DNA of 64,000 nucleotides from Bacillus mobilis (GTDB taxonomy: Bacteria; Bacillota; Bacilli; Bacillales; Bacillaceae_G), in NCBI RefSeq assembly GCF_001884045.1, contig NZ_MACF01000055.1, positions 1-64,000 of the forward strand, written 5' to 3'. Within the stretch, counting starts at the first letter, position 1; each line of letters starts with the position of its first letter. The position numbers were made by a program, and so were the translations under genes. Under the pieces are notes generated by a model, which was not told where the DNA came from, ran no database searches, and saw only the letters and a program-made list of their open reading frames with translations. Of the stretch, positions 57,181 through 64,000 are shown piece by piece.

Positions 57181-59160
57181 TTAAAGAATGATAGTATTTT
57201 TTAAAATTCTTTGATCTACTTGTTGGTTGTCATTTGCCTTTTTCTTCGATTGTTCCATTTGGTTTTGTTGTAAATTCCCGCTATTTTTAATAGTATTTTC
57301 TTCAATGTGGGTCTCTCTAGGATATCGGCTTTCTCTATTTTTTTTACTTTGATTGAGGCTGGCTAGTTTATTCCTACTAGATTTATTTTTTATGGATTCT
57401 TTTTCGAGGTAATTTTGATAAACATTAATGGGATCTTCATATTGATTGAAATGTATCATTTTATTATTTTTAAGTTTATTTATAGCCTTCCTAGTTCTTA
57501 GATTATGTGGATTTACACCCCATTTCCCAATAGCAGTTAAATTCCCTAATTCGCTGCCATCTGTTAAAAATGCTTTTATAACCCTTAAATCATCTGTATT
57601 GATAAGTAATTCAAGTGATTTATTAATTAGTTGGGGTGAACGAAGTAATACTTCATTGGAGTATTTTACACCTTCGTAATAAACATAAGGTCTTCTTCCT
57701 TCTTTGTTATGACCTTTAACTTTCCTTGTTACCTTTAAAGAAAAAAAGTTCATTTCATTTCTCCTTTCTTGAGATAATTGAGTTATTGTCATGCCTCGGT
57801 TTATTCTTTGTTGAAAAACTTCTAACGGACTTAGATTATTATTTCCTTCATGGGGTGTTCCGTTATATTCAGCAATTAATACATCTGTTAATTCTTCTAG
57901 ATGCTCCGCTGATATACGGTATTTAACAGCATTTTCTTCTGGTTTTTTCCTCTTAGTATCTTTTGGATGACTTCCAGTGGTCGAAGGTAGTCGATGAAAA
58001 CCGTTCTGTTCCAAAGTGCGGAAAAAACGTTCAATTATTGGTCTACGAATAGGTACTGCAACAGGTCCAGTGTTAATAGAACAACCTATTAAATTTACAA
58101 GTTTATTTTGTACAATTTTTGCTAGATTTGCTTTTGCATTGTCATAACAGAATTCATCCCATATACCATAGCTTGCTTCTGGTATAGCATTAGATATGAA
58201 GTTTGCTGATGAAGAGTATTTTAATCCATTAATAGTTAATTTTCTTTGTTTCCAAGGTATGATTGCATTGCGAATACACATTAGAACATCATCCGAGGAA
58301 TATTCTTTATTTAGACAAAGATGGTATCCCAATACAGCTCTCGTGGCGACATCGATAACAGAAAGAATCCAAATACGATTCATTACTTCTACTATCTCAT
58401 CCCCTTCCGGTGTTTTAAAAATTATAGCAATAGATGTATCAATTCTATGACCATCAAATTCAACACGTTCAAGGGGTCTTATGATCATAGGGTTGTTTTT
58501 ATTGCCCTTTCCTGTATTTTTTGCAATCATAAATGCTTGATCACCATTTCGTTTTGCAACATCAACAAAATGAGATTTAGATAAAGATCTAACAAAGCGT
58601 TCGATTGATTTCTTGGCTAAAGTTTTTGTGTTAAATGGATACTCAGTTATTTTTATTCCCAAATGCCGACACTCATCTATAAACTTTTTATGAAGATTTT
58701 TGATGTTAATAATAGGTTCAGTAACTTGAAGCTCCTTTGTTTTCTTGCTGAAATACGAATTAATAATTAATTCTTTTAGAGTTGGATAAGTATCAAGTAG
58801 TAAGTTGAAAGCACCTGAAAAATTTTTAGAGTCTGCTTTAGTCATTGGAAAATCATTCCGATTGTAATCTTTTAGTCTTTTGTAGGGAACTAGTCCTCTA
58901 TAGCCCATTATTTGCTCAAATTCGTCCTTTTCTAAACATCTTCTAATAAGCCTATATATTTCACTTCTATGTATCCCTACTTGCTGTTCTATCTCATATA
59001 TTTTTGTATTTGTTGTCATAAACAAATCAATTGCTTTCTTTCTAATTAAAAATTTATTCAATTCCTCTTCGGTGAGATTTTCAATTAATACTTGGGGCCA
59101 ATTTGCCATAACTAAATCACTATCTTCAATTTTTAAACCTTCTAAGACCCGTTTAGACAT
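57181..59160 (-). CDS. tnsB: TnsB-like DDE transposase
   Basis: About 659 residues. HTH at the N-terminus (IYEIEQQVGIHRSEIYRLIRR), the retroviral-integrase core with the first Asp in RVEFDGHRID, second Asp in CYDNAKANLA and Glu in PIIERFFRTLEQNGFH, then a beta-barrel and a charged tail. The start at 59160 (MSKRVLEGL) overlaps the tnsA stop (ATGTCTAA) and has GGAGGT upstream, indicating coupled translation. Confidence 0.93.
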   Translation of the reverse strand: MSKRVLEGLKIEDSDLVMANWPQVLIENLTEEELNKFLIRKKAIDLFMTTNTKIYEIEQQVGIHRSEIYRLIRRCLEKDEFEQIMGYRGLVPYKRLKDYNRNDFPMTKADSKNFSGAFNLLLDTYPTLKELIINSYFSKKTKELQVTEPIINIKNLHKKFIDECRHLGIKITEYPFNTKTLAKKSIERFVRSLSKSHFVDVAKRNGDQAFMIAKNTGKGNKNNPMIIRPLERVEFDGHRIDTSIAIIFKTPEGDEIVEVMNRIWILSVIDVATRAVLGYHLCLNKEYSSDDVLMCIRNAIIPWKQRKLTINGLKYSSSANFISNAIPEASYGIWDEFCYDNAKANLAKIVQNKLVNLIGCSINTGPVAVPIRRPIIERFFRTLEQNGFHRLPSTTGSHPKDTKRKKPEENAVKYRISAEHLEELTDVLIAEYNGTPHEGNNNLSPLEVFQQRINRGMTITQLSQERRNEMNFFSLKVTRKVKGHNKEGRRPYVYYEGVKYSNEVLLRSPQLINKSLELLINTDDLRVIKAFLTDGSELGNLTAIGKWGVNPHNLRTRKAINKLKNNKMIHFNQYEDPINVYQNYLEKESIKNKSSRNKLASLNQSKKNRESRYPRETHIEENTIKNSGNLQQNQMEQSKKKANDNQQVDQRILKNTIIL

Positions 59161-59803
59161 TAACCCATACCTCCGTATTTGTTCCAAAATACTCTTTAGA
59201 TATGTTTGAGCATATTTCACCTGTTAAAATCATTTGTCCAATGGATATTAATAATCTATTTGAGGGGATTTGAGTTGCTGTAATTATTGAATTAAGTGTG
59301 GTTTTTTGTGTTTTATTATGTTTTAGCATCTTCATAACTTGATATCTATCTGTTTCGATTTGTTGTGTTTGTTGTTTATTTCCCTTAACAAGCACCTTTA
59401 AATTAGAGAGTAAAATTCGATTTACACATATATCTTCTTCTGTTCTTACACGATGCTGGAACCCATTTTCTGCACACCAATATTTTTGTGTGAAAATCTG
59501 ATTTATTACTCTTTGTTTGATTAAATCTGTGGAATATTTAATTTCTATAAATTCTTCATTTCCATCTTCATATTTTACCCACATATCGACAATAGAGGTC
59601 ACTGATTTTCCATTTATACATGCAGTCATAACTAGAGGTTGTTCACAAAAATTTATAACTTTAGGGTTTGATTCTACCATTAACCAATGTTCGTATTCTA
59701 AATCACTAAATAAAAAAACTTCTCTTTTTAATTTAAAGCTATACGTTACCCATCTGTTATTCCCGTACTTTTTACTAACATTAGTAACTAGTGGTTTATA
59801 CAT
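59153..59803 (-). CDS. tnsA: TnsA-like endonuclease
   Basis: 216 residues. The restriction-endonuclease-like core has the acidic residues in FSDLEYEHWLMVESNPKV and SIVDMWVKYEDGNEEFIEIKYS (D...ExK). A C-terminal winged-helix part follows. It makes the 5' cuts for cut-and-paste transposition together with TnsB. First gene inside the right end. Confidence 0.92.
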   Translation of the reverse strand: MYKPLVTNVSKKYGNNRWVTYSFKLKREVFLFSDLEYEHWLMVESNPKVINFCEQPLVMTACINGKSVTSIVDMWVKYEDGNEEFIEIKYSTDLIKQRVINQIFTQKYWCAENGFQHRVRTEEDICVNRILLSNLKVLVKGNKQQTQQIETDRYQVMKMLKHNKTQKTTLNSIITATQIPSNRLLISIGQMILTGEICSNISKEYFGTNTEVWVNV

Positions 59804-59850
59804 TAACTGCCCCCTTCTTTTGTTAATTCATCTACAAGTATATTTTTGGG

Positions 59851-60003
59851 AATTTTATACTTTCATGTCTATAGTTTAAAAATTTTTTCTATTCTTGTCC
59901 ACTGAAAAAGACAAAAAAATACCTACAAACCAGGTTATAAGTAAAGATTAGTCAATATTTTATGTTGTAAATTTAGTTTAGAATTTCAAGTCTTTTTACA
60001 ACA
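59851..60003 (-). repeat. Right end of the Tn7-like transposon
   Basis: Read inward on the minus strand: TGTTGTAAAAAGACTTGAAA then TTCTAAACTA (site 59974-59995), a weak GGACAAGAATAG copy (59889-59900), and TAGACATGAAAGTATAAAATT (59871-59851). The tip may be ACA at 60001-60003 or 59998-60000. Confidence 0.65.
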
Positions 60004-60095
60004 CTCATGCTTGAAATTTTCTAATCAAGTATCTCAAATGTTTGCTATTGCATTGTTTTGGACAATTGATTCTAAAATAATTTTGACAGCATGAC

Positions 60096-60163
60096 GTATA
60101 TAGTGAAAACAGCAAGATAGAATCCTTACTTCACAGTATTTTTTTGCTATTTTCACTATATAC
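60096..60163. repeat. Long inverted repeat
   Basis: GTATATAGTGAAAACAGCAA and TTGCTATTTTCACTATATAC form a 20-bp stem with one mismatch and a 28-nt loop, between the transposon end and the GWPGGH gene. Not a classical terminator (long loop); possibly a repeat element. Confidence 0.6.
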
Positions 60164-60229
60164 TTACTGAAAATATACAACGATACAAATGTACAAACTC
60201 TACGTAAAAAAATGATTTTATAGCATTTT

Positions 60230-60328
60230 TTAATACCCATGTCCTCCTGGCCAGCCACCGTGTCCGCCTGGCCAACCACGGTGTCCTCCTTGCCACCATC
60301 CTTCATAGCCTTGTCTCTGTGAGTTCAT
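60230..60328 (-). CDS. Tiny Gly-Trp-Pro-Gly-Gly-His repeat protein, 32 aa
   Basis: Starts MNSQRQGYEGWWQGGH and contains repeats of GWPGGHG. AAAGGA lies nine bases before ATG. The composition (Gly, Trp, His) and the location beside copper genes suggest metal or surface binding; no known family is recalled. An overlapping frame on the same strand (KDGGKEDTVVGQADTV) is not supported. Confidence 0.6.
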   Translation of the reverse strand: MNSQRQGYEGWWQGGHRGWPGGHGGWPGGHGY

Positions 60329-60478
60329 TCCTTCGCATCCTTTCTTATTAAAAATTCAAATACTGAAACTGGGTATTCTCTAAATATAATTATGTATCCC
60401 AAAAATAAATGTATTCGCAAACATCTCGATTATTGGTAAAGTAATTATCTAATGAAAAACATTTATCTTTATAAATTT

Positions 60479-60509
60479 AAAAGGCCACTTTTACTAAAGT
60501 GACCTTTTC
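60479..60509 (-). terminator. Terminator of the copper operon
   Basis: AAAAGG-CACTTT and AAAGTG-CCTTTT arms, T-run on the minus strand, after copZ. Confidence 0.75.
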
Positions 60510-60531
60510 TTGTAGGACCTTAAACTTATCT

Positions 60532-60735
60532 TTATATCACATCATATCCTTGATCTTCAATAACTTCTTTCATTTTTTCTACATCTACTTTTGTATCATC
60601 ATATTCTACATTTACAGTTCCCTCTTGTAAATGTACTTCAACATTTTGTACTCCTTCTAACTCTGTAAGTGCATTTGTTACTGACATTTTACAATGATTA
60701 CATGTCATTCCTTGTACGTTTAATGTGATAGTCAT
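60532..60735 (-). CDS. copZ: Copper chaperone CopZ
   Basis: 67 residues, one heavy-metal-associated domain with MTCNHC. Start at 60735 (MTITLNV) after GGAGGG. Carries Cu(I) to CopA; 20 bp downstream of copA. Confidence 0.94.
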   Translation of the reverse strand: MTITLNVQGMTCNHCKMSVTNALTELEGVQNVEVHLQEGTVNVEYDDTKVDVEKMKEVIEDQGYDVI

Positions 60736-60755
60736 AATAAATCCCTCCATTTAAT

Positions 60756-63152
60756 TTATATTTTGACACGTTTCAAACGAAGCGCGTTAGTAACAACAGA
60801 TACTGAGCTAAATGCCATCGCTGCCCCTGCTACCCAAGGCTCTAATAGTCCAGCCGCAGCTACAGGAATTCCAATTGCATTATAAAATAATGCCCAGAAT
60901 AAATTTTGTCGAATATTTTTCATTGTCTTACGGCTTAATTCAATTGCTTTTGGTATGTGTGACAAATCACCACCAACTAAAGTAACATCTGCAGTCTCAA
61001 TTGCAACATCTGCACCAGTTCCAATAGCCATACCAATATCAGCTTTCGCAAGAGCTGGTGCATCATTAATGCCGTCTCCCACCATCGCTACTCGTTTTCC
61101 TTGTTTTTGTAAATCTTCTACAATTTTAGCCTTATCTTCTGGTAATACCTCTGCATATACATGGTCAAGATCAACAAGCTTCGCAATTGCGTCAGCTGTA
61201 CGTTTATTATCCCCCGTTACCATGTATACTTCGATTCCTATCTCTTTTAATGTTTGAATCGCAGCCTTAGAGCTTTCTTTTACTGTATCAGCTACAGCGA
61301 TAATTCCAGCAAGTTTTCCATCAATCGCGACAAGCATTGCTGTTTTACCTTGATACTCTAAGTCTTTCATAACTTCTTCATGCTGTGATATCTCAATTGA
61401 CTGTTCATTCATTAATTTACGTGTTCCAACAAGAACTTTTTTATCTTCAATGTTTGCTTCAATACCATGGCCTGGGATTGCTGAAAACTGCGCTAAATCT
61501 TTTAAGTTAATTCCCTGTTGCTTTCCGTATTCAACAATGGCATGTGCCAATGGATGTTCAGAAGCACTTTCAGCTGAAATGGCATAATCCAACATACCTT
61601 CTTCAAATTCTAAGACATCAGTAACTTCCGGTTTCCCTTTTGTTACAGTTCCTGTTTTATCAAGTAATACAGCATTAATTTTATGCGTTCCTTCTAGGAA
61701 TTCACCTCCTTTAAAGAGAATTCCTTTCTCTGCTCCCTTTCCTGTACCAACCATAATAGAAGTTGGTGTAGCCAGACCTAACGCACACGGACAAGCAATT
61801 ACAAGGATTGCAATCCCAACTTCTAATGCATTTGGTAAATCTCCTGGTGTGATAAAGAAATACCATACAATAAAAGCAACTACAGCAATCGCTACAACAA
61901 TAGGAACAAAAATACCTGAAATGATGTCCGCTAATCTCTGAATAGGTGCTTTTGACCCTTGTGCTTCCTCAACAATTTTAATAATACCTGCTAAAGCTGT
62001 ATCTTTCCCAACCTTTTCAGCCTTAATTGTTAGAACTCCATTTGCATTTATAGTAGCGCCAATAACAGCGTCTCCCTCTTTTTTATCAACTGGAATAGAT
62101 TCTCCAGTAATCATAGATTCATCAACAGAAGATACCCCTGAGGTTACAATACCATCTACTGGTATTTTTTCACCTGGTTTTACAATAATCGTATCTCCGA
62201 TAACTACTTCCTCGAGTGGTACTCGTATTTCTTGACCATCACGCACAACAAGTGCATCTTTGGCTTGTAAACTCAATAATTTAGAAATTGCTTCCGTTGT
62301 ACGTCCTTTTGCTAATGTCTCAAAATATTTTCCAACTAGTATTAATGTAATTAAAACTGCGCTTGTTTCAAAATAAAGATCCGGACTGTAGTTTGCGTTT
62401 CCTAGTGTTTTCAATGCCTCATATAAGCTATAAAAGTACGCTGCCGATGTTCCTAAGGCAACTAAAACATCCATATTAGCACTTTTATTTCGAAGCGCAC
62501 GGTAAGCACCTACATAGAAATGTCCACCAATATAAAATTGAACAGGTGTTGCTAATAAAAGTTGAAACCACGGATTCATTAAAATATGTGGCATTGGTAT
62601 CCCTGTATCAAATGGCATATGTCCAATCATTGTATAGAGTAAGGGCAAGGATAAAATAATTGAAATGATAAGTTGACGTTTTTTTGCCTTAATCACTTCT
62701 TCTTTTCGTTCTGAACGATCTACATCTTCACTGCGTATTTGTCCTTTATATCCTGTTTTCTTTATCTTTTCTAAAATATTTTCTGTAGAAATTAAACCTT
62801 CATTATATTCAACAACCGCGCTGTTTGTAGCTAAATTAACAGTAGCATTTGAAACACCTTCCATTTTATTTAGTACCTTTTCAATTCGAGTTGCACATGC
62901 TGCACATGTCATTCCTTCAATATCTAAAGTGATTTTTTCCTCTGCTACGTTATAGCCTAGGTTTTCAATTTTATTTTTTATATTAGAGATTTCTTGCTGT
63001 GATGGATCATATTTAATACTTGCTTTTTCCATAGCCAAGTTTACATTAGCGTCTACCCCATCCATTTTATTTAGCACTTTTTCAATTCGGGTTGCACATG
63101 CTGCACATGTCATTCCTGTAACGCCGAGCGTCACATGCTTTTGTTTATCCAT
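60756..63152 (-). CDS. copA: Copper-exporting P1B-type ATPase CopA
   Basis: 798 residues. Two N-terminal metal-binding domains with MTCAAC, membrane motif [10 protein letters not shown], phosphorylation site [12 protein letters not shown]-binding HPLAHAI and [16 protein letters not shown]. Exports Cu(I). Confidence 0.96.
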   Translation of the reverse strand: MDKQKHVTLGVTGMTCAACATRIEKVLNKMDGVDANVNLAMEKASIKYDPSQQEISNIKNKIENLGYNVAEEKITLDIEGMTCAACATRIEKVLNKMEGVSNATVNLATNSAVVEYNEGLISTENILEKIKKTGYKGQIRSEDVDRSERKEEVIKAKKRQLIISIILSLPLLYTMIGHMPFDTGIPMPHILMNPWFQLLLATPVQFYIGGHFYVGAYRALRNKSANMDVLVALGTSAAYFYSLYEALKTLGNANYSPDLYFETSAVLITLILVGKYFETLAKGRTTEAISKLLSLQAKDALVVRDGQEIRVPLEEVVIGDTIIVKPGEKIPVDGIVTSGVSSVDESMITGESIPVDKKEGDAVIGATINANGVLTIKAEKVGKDTALAGIIKIVEEAQGSKAPIQRLADIISGIFVPIVVAIAVVAFIVWYFFITPGDLPNALEVGIAILVIACPCALGLATPTSIMVGTGKGAEKGILFKGGEFLEGTHKINAVLLDKTGTVTKGKPEVTDVLEFEEGMLDYAISAESASEHPLAHAIVEYGKQQGINLKDLAQFSAIPGHGIEANIEDKKVLVGTRKLMNEQSIEISQHEEVMKDLEYQGKTAMLVAIDGKLAGIIAVADTVKESSKAAIQTLKEIGIEVYMVTGDNKRTADAIAKLVDLDHVYAEVLPEDKAKIVEDLQKQGKRVAMVGDGINDAPALAKADIGMAIGTGADVAIETADVTLVGGDLSHIPKAIELSRKTMKNIRQNLFWALFYNAIGIPVAAAGLLEPWVAGAAMAFSSVSVVTNALRLKRVKI

Positions 63153-63164
63153 TTTATACCCCTC

Positions 63165-63476
63165 CTATTTTGAAAATTGTCTTATTACACTCATTAATTC
63201 TTGAATAGATTCATCTCCATCCCCTTTGTTAATTGCTTTTGCTACGCAATGTTTTGTATGACGTTCTAATAAAGAAAAACCTACCTTATTTAAAGCAGCA
63301 TTAATCGCTGAAATTTGGATTAAAATATCTACACAGTAACGATTATCTTCAACCATTTTTTGGACACCACGTACTTGCCCCTCAATACGTTTTAAACGTT
63401 TTATAACATTTTGAATTTCTTCTTCTGTTCGAGGAACCATTTTAGGATTTATCTCACTGCCTTCACAATGCCCCAT
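63165..63476 (-). CDS. csoR: Copper-sensing repressor CsoR
   Basis: 103 residues, four-helix CsoR/RcnR fold. Cu(I) ligands in NRYCVDILIQ and ERHTKHCV (Cys, His, Cys). Start at 63476 (MGHCEG) after GAGGTG. Heads the csoR-copA-copZ operon. Confidence 0.94.
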   Translation of the reverse strand: MGHCEGSEINPKMVPRTEEEIQNVIKRLKRIEGQVRGVQKMVEDNRYCVDILIQISAINAALNKVGFSLLERHTKHCVAKAINKGDGDESIQELMSVIRQFSK

Positions 63477-63520
63477 CAATATCACCTCATTTATAATATT
63501 TATTGTTCTTTTAATACATT

Positions 63521-63537
63521 ATACGGGTAGGGGGTAT
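63521..63537. promoter_or_regulatory. CsoR operator
   Basis: ATACGGGTAGGGGGTAT, a GC-tract-bearing imperfect palindrome of the kind bound by CsoR, about 45 bp before csoR. Confidence 0.75.
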
Positions 63538-63702
63538 AAAACGCAACTGTATGTAAACCTATTTTTAAAATTTTTTTTAGAACGTATATGCCAATAAACT
63601 AATCTGTATGTATTTTCAACAGAATAACTTCACTCTATACACTCCATAATCTTTATTAAATTCAGGGGAGCTATTACTTTTAATAAAAGCCATTCCATAA
63701 AA

Positions 63703-63730
63703 AAGAACCTACCATGATCAGTAGGTTCTT
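63703..63730 (-). terminator. Terminator after the zinc-binding-protein gene
   Basis: AAGAACCTAC/GTAGGTTCTT, T-run on the minus strand. Confidence 0.75.
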
Positions 63731-63753
63731 ACATACTCATTTATCAATCATAC

Positions 63754-64000
63754 TTATTGTAATGCTTTTTGAAGTGATAGTATGTTTGATTTCATAACAC
63801 TTAAATAATCATCTTTATTTTGTATCTCATGCGCTGTTAAACTCTCTAAATTATGAAGTGTTAACGAATCTGCTCCAACTTCTCTTTTTACAACTGATGC
63901 AACCTTGTTACTAAGATTAGGCTCAAATAATACATAAGAAATATTATTTTCTTTAGCTAATTCAATAATCTCCTTTAACTTTTGAGAAGATGGCTCATTA
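63754..64000 (-). CDS. Zinc ABC transporter substrate-binding protein, C-terminal part (partial)
   Basis: The last 81 or so residues of a ZnuA/AdcA-type protein, running off the window. ISYVLFEPNLSNKVASVVKREVGA, LTLHNLESLT and DYLSVMKSNILSLQKAL are characteristic of the cluster A-I metal-binding proteins that capture Zn or Mn outside the cell. Confidence 0.85.
   Translation of the reverse strand, partial: NEPSSQKLKEIIELAKENNISYVLFEPNLSNKVASVVKREVGADSLTLHNLESLTAHEIQNKDDYLSVMKSNILSLQKALQ

Larger units (their letters stand above)
37724..60003. mobile_element. Tn7-like transposon with arsenic cargo (about 22.3 kb)
   Basis: The left end has TGT followed by three TnsB-type sites. The right end (about 59851-60003) has matching motifs in inverse orientation and lies just outside tnsA, as in Tn7. 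tnsA, tnsB, tnsC and a TniQ gene form one operon at the right. All cargo between is arsenic-related. I see no obvious 5-bp target duplication (ATAAT left; CTCAT or ACACT right), so the exact termini or the pairing of ends may differ by a few bases or by a different left end. Confidence 0.75.

Noticed and set aside
54599-59803. CRISPR-associated transposon
   Set aside because: tnsABC and tniQ are present but there is no cas gene or repeat array; the TniQ protein alone must serve targeting.
60034-60306. 90-codon minus-strand frame starting KDGGKEDTVVGQ
   Set aside because: It is the shifted frame of the GWPGGH repeats and then crosses the long inverted repeat.

Overview
The window looks like accessory DNA from a Bacillus cereus-group Firmicute. 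It is AT-rich, has AGGAGG-type ribosome binding sites, GerA-family germination gene remnants, Tn3-family 38-bp ends, a CsoR/CopA/CopZ copper locus and a giant DUF11-repeat protein. Replicon type (plasmid or chromosome) cannot be decided from the sequence.

Layout. (1) 1-9.7 kb is a mosaic of Tn3-family debris: a transposase 3' end and seven 38-bp terminal-repeat-like sequences, all in one orientation. Between them lies a glutathione-dependent formaldehyde module: HxlR regulator, class III alcohol dehydrogenase, S-formylglutathione hydrolase, a broken gshF copy and an intact bifunctional glutathione synthetase GshF. Two genes, a sulfotransferase-like gene and gerXA, are cut off exactly at transposon ends. 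(2) 10-28 kb has a second Ger(x)C lipoprotein, a 15-kb gene for a 5010-residue protein with 35 DUF11 repeats, and an isochorismatase-fold hydrolase. (3) 28-30.4 kb has no convincing gene but holds a family of small hairpins. (4) 30.4-37.7 kb has a C39-like peptidase with a two-component system whose kinase is frameshifted, a tandemly duplicated small membrane-protein locus, a four-unit zinc-ribbon protein, and several isolated sequences resembling Tn7-like transposon ends.

(5) 37,724 to about 60,003 is a Tn7-like transposon. Its left end has three TnsB-type sites; tnsA-tnsB-tnsC-tniQ lie inside the right end. The cargo is all arsenic-related. One operon is conventional detoxification (arsR, acr3, arsC, arsD, arsA, a HesB-like protein, a phosphatase). 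Around it lies what looks like an organoarsenical biosynthesis and self-protection locus: an ArsL-like radical SAM enzyme with an RCCLKC tail, aquaporin, CobW-type GTPase, a thioredoxin-fold Cys-rich protein, an ArsN/PPT-type N-acetyltransferase, an ATP-grasp ligase, an AhpD/CMD-like protein, a PiT transporter, a MarR regulator with the ArsP-type permease, and small CC-rich proteins. No arsM methyltransferase is visible.

A 421-residue HTH+TPR (RRNPP-like) regulator is divergent from a 28-codon secreted-peptide-like ORF that heads the arsL operon. Both promoters of the putative biosynthetic operons (arsL and CMD/ATP-grasp) carry the same ATGTTAATAATRTA motif. I infer a peptide-controlled (quorum-type) organoarsenical pathway, possibly making an arsinothricin-like compound or its peptide conjugate. 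This is the best candidate for a previously undescribed system here. Several encoded proteins also end in vicinal cysteines.

(6) 60.2-64 kb has a tiny Gly-Trp-Pro-Gly-Gly-His repeat protein, copZ, copA, csoR and the 3' end of a zinc ABC transporter binding-protein gene.
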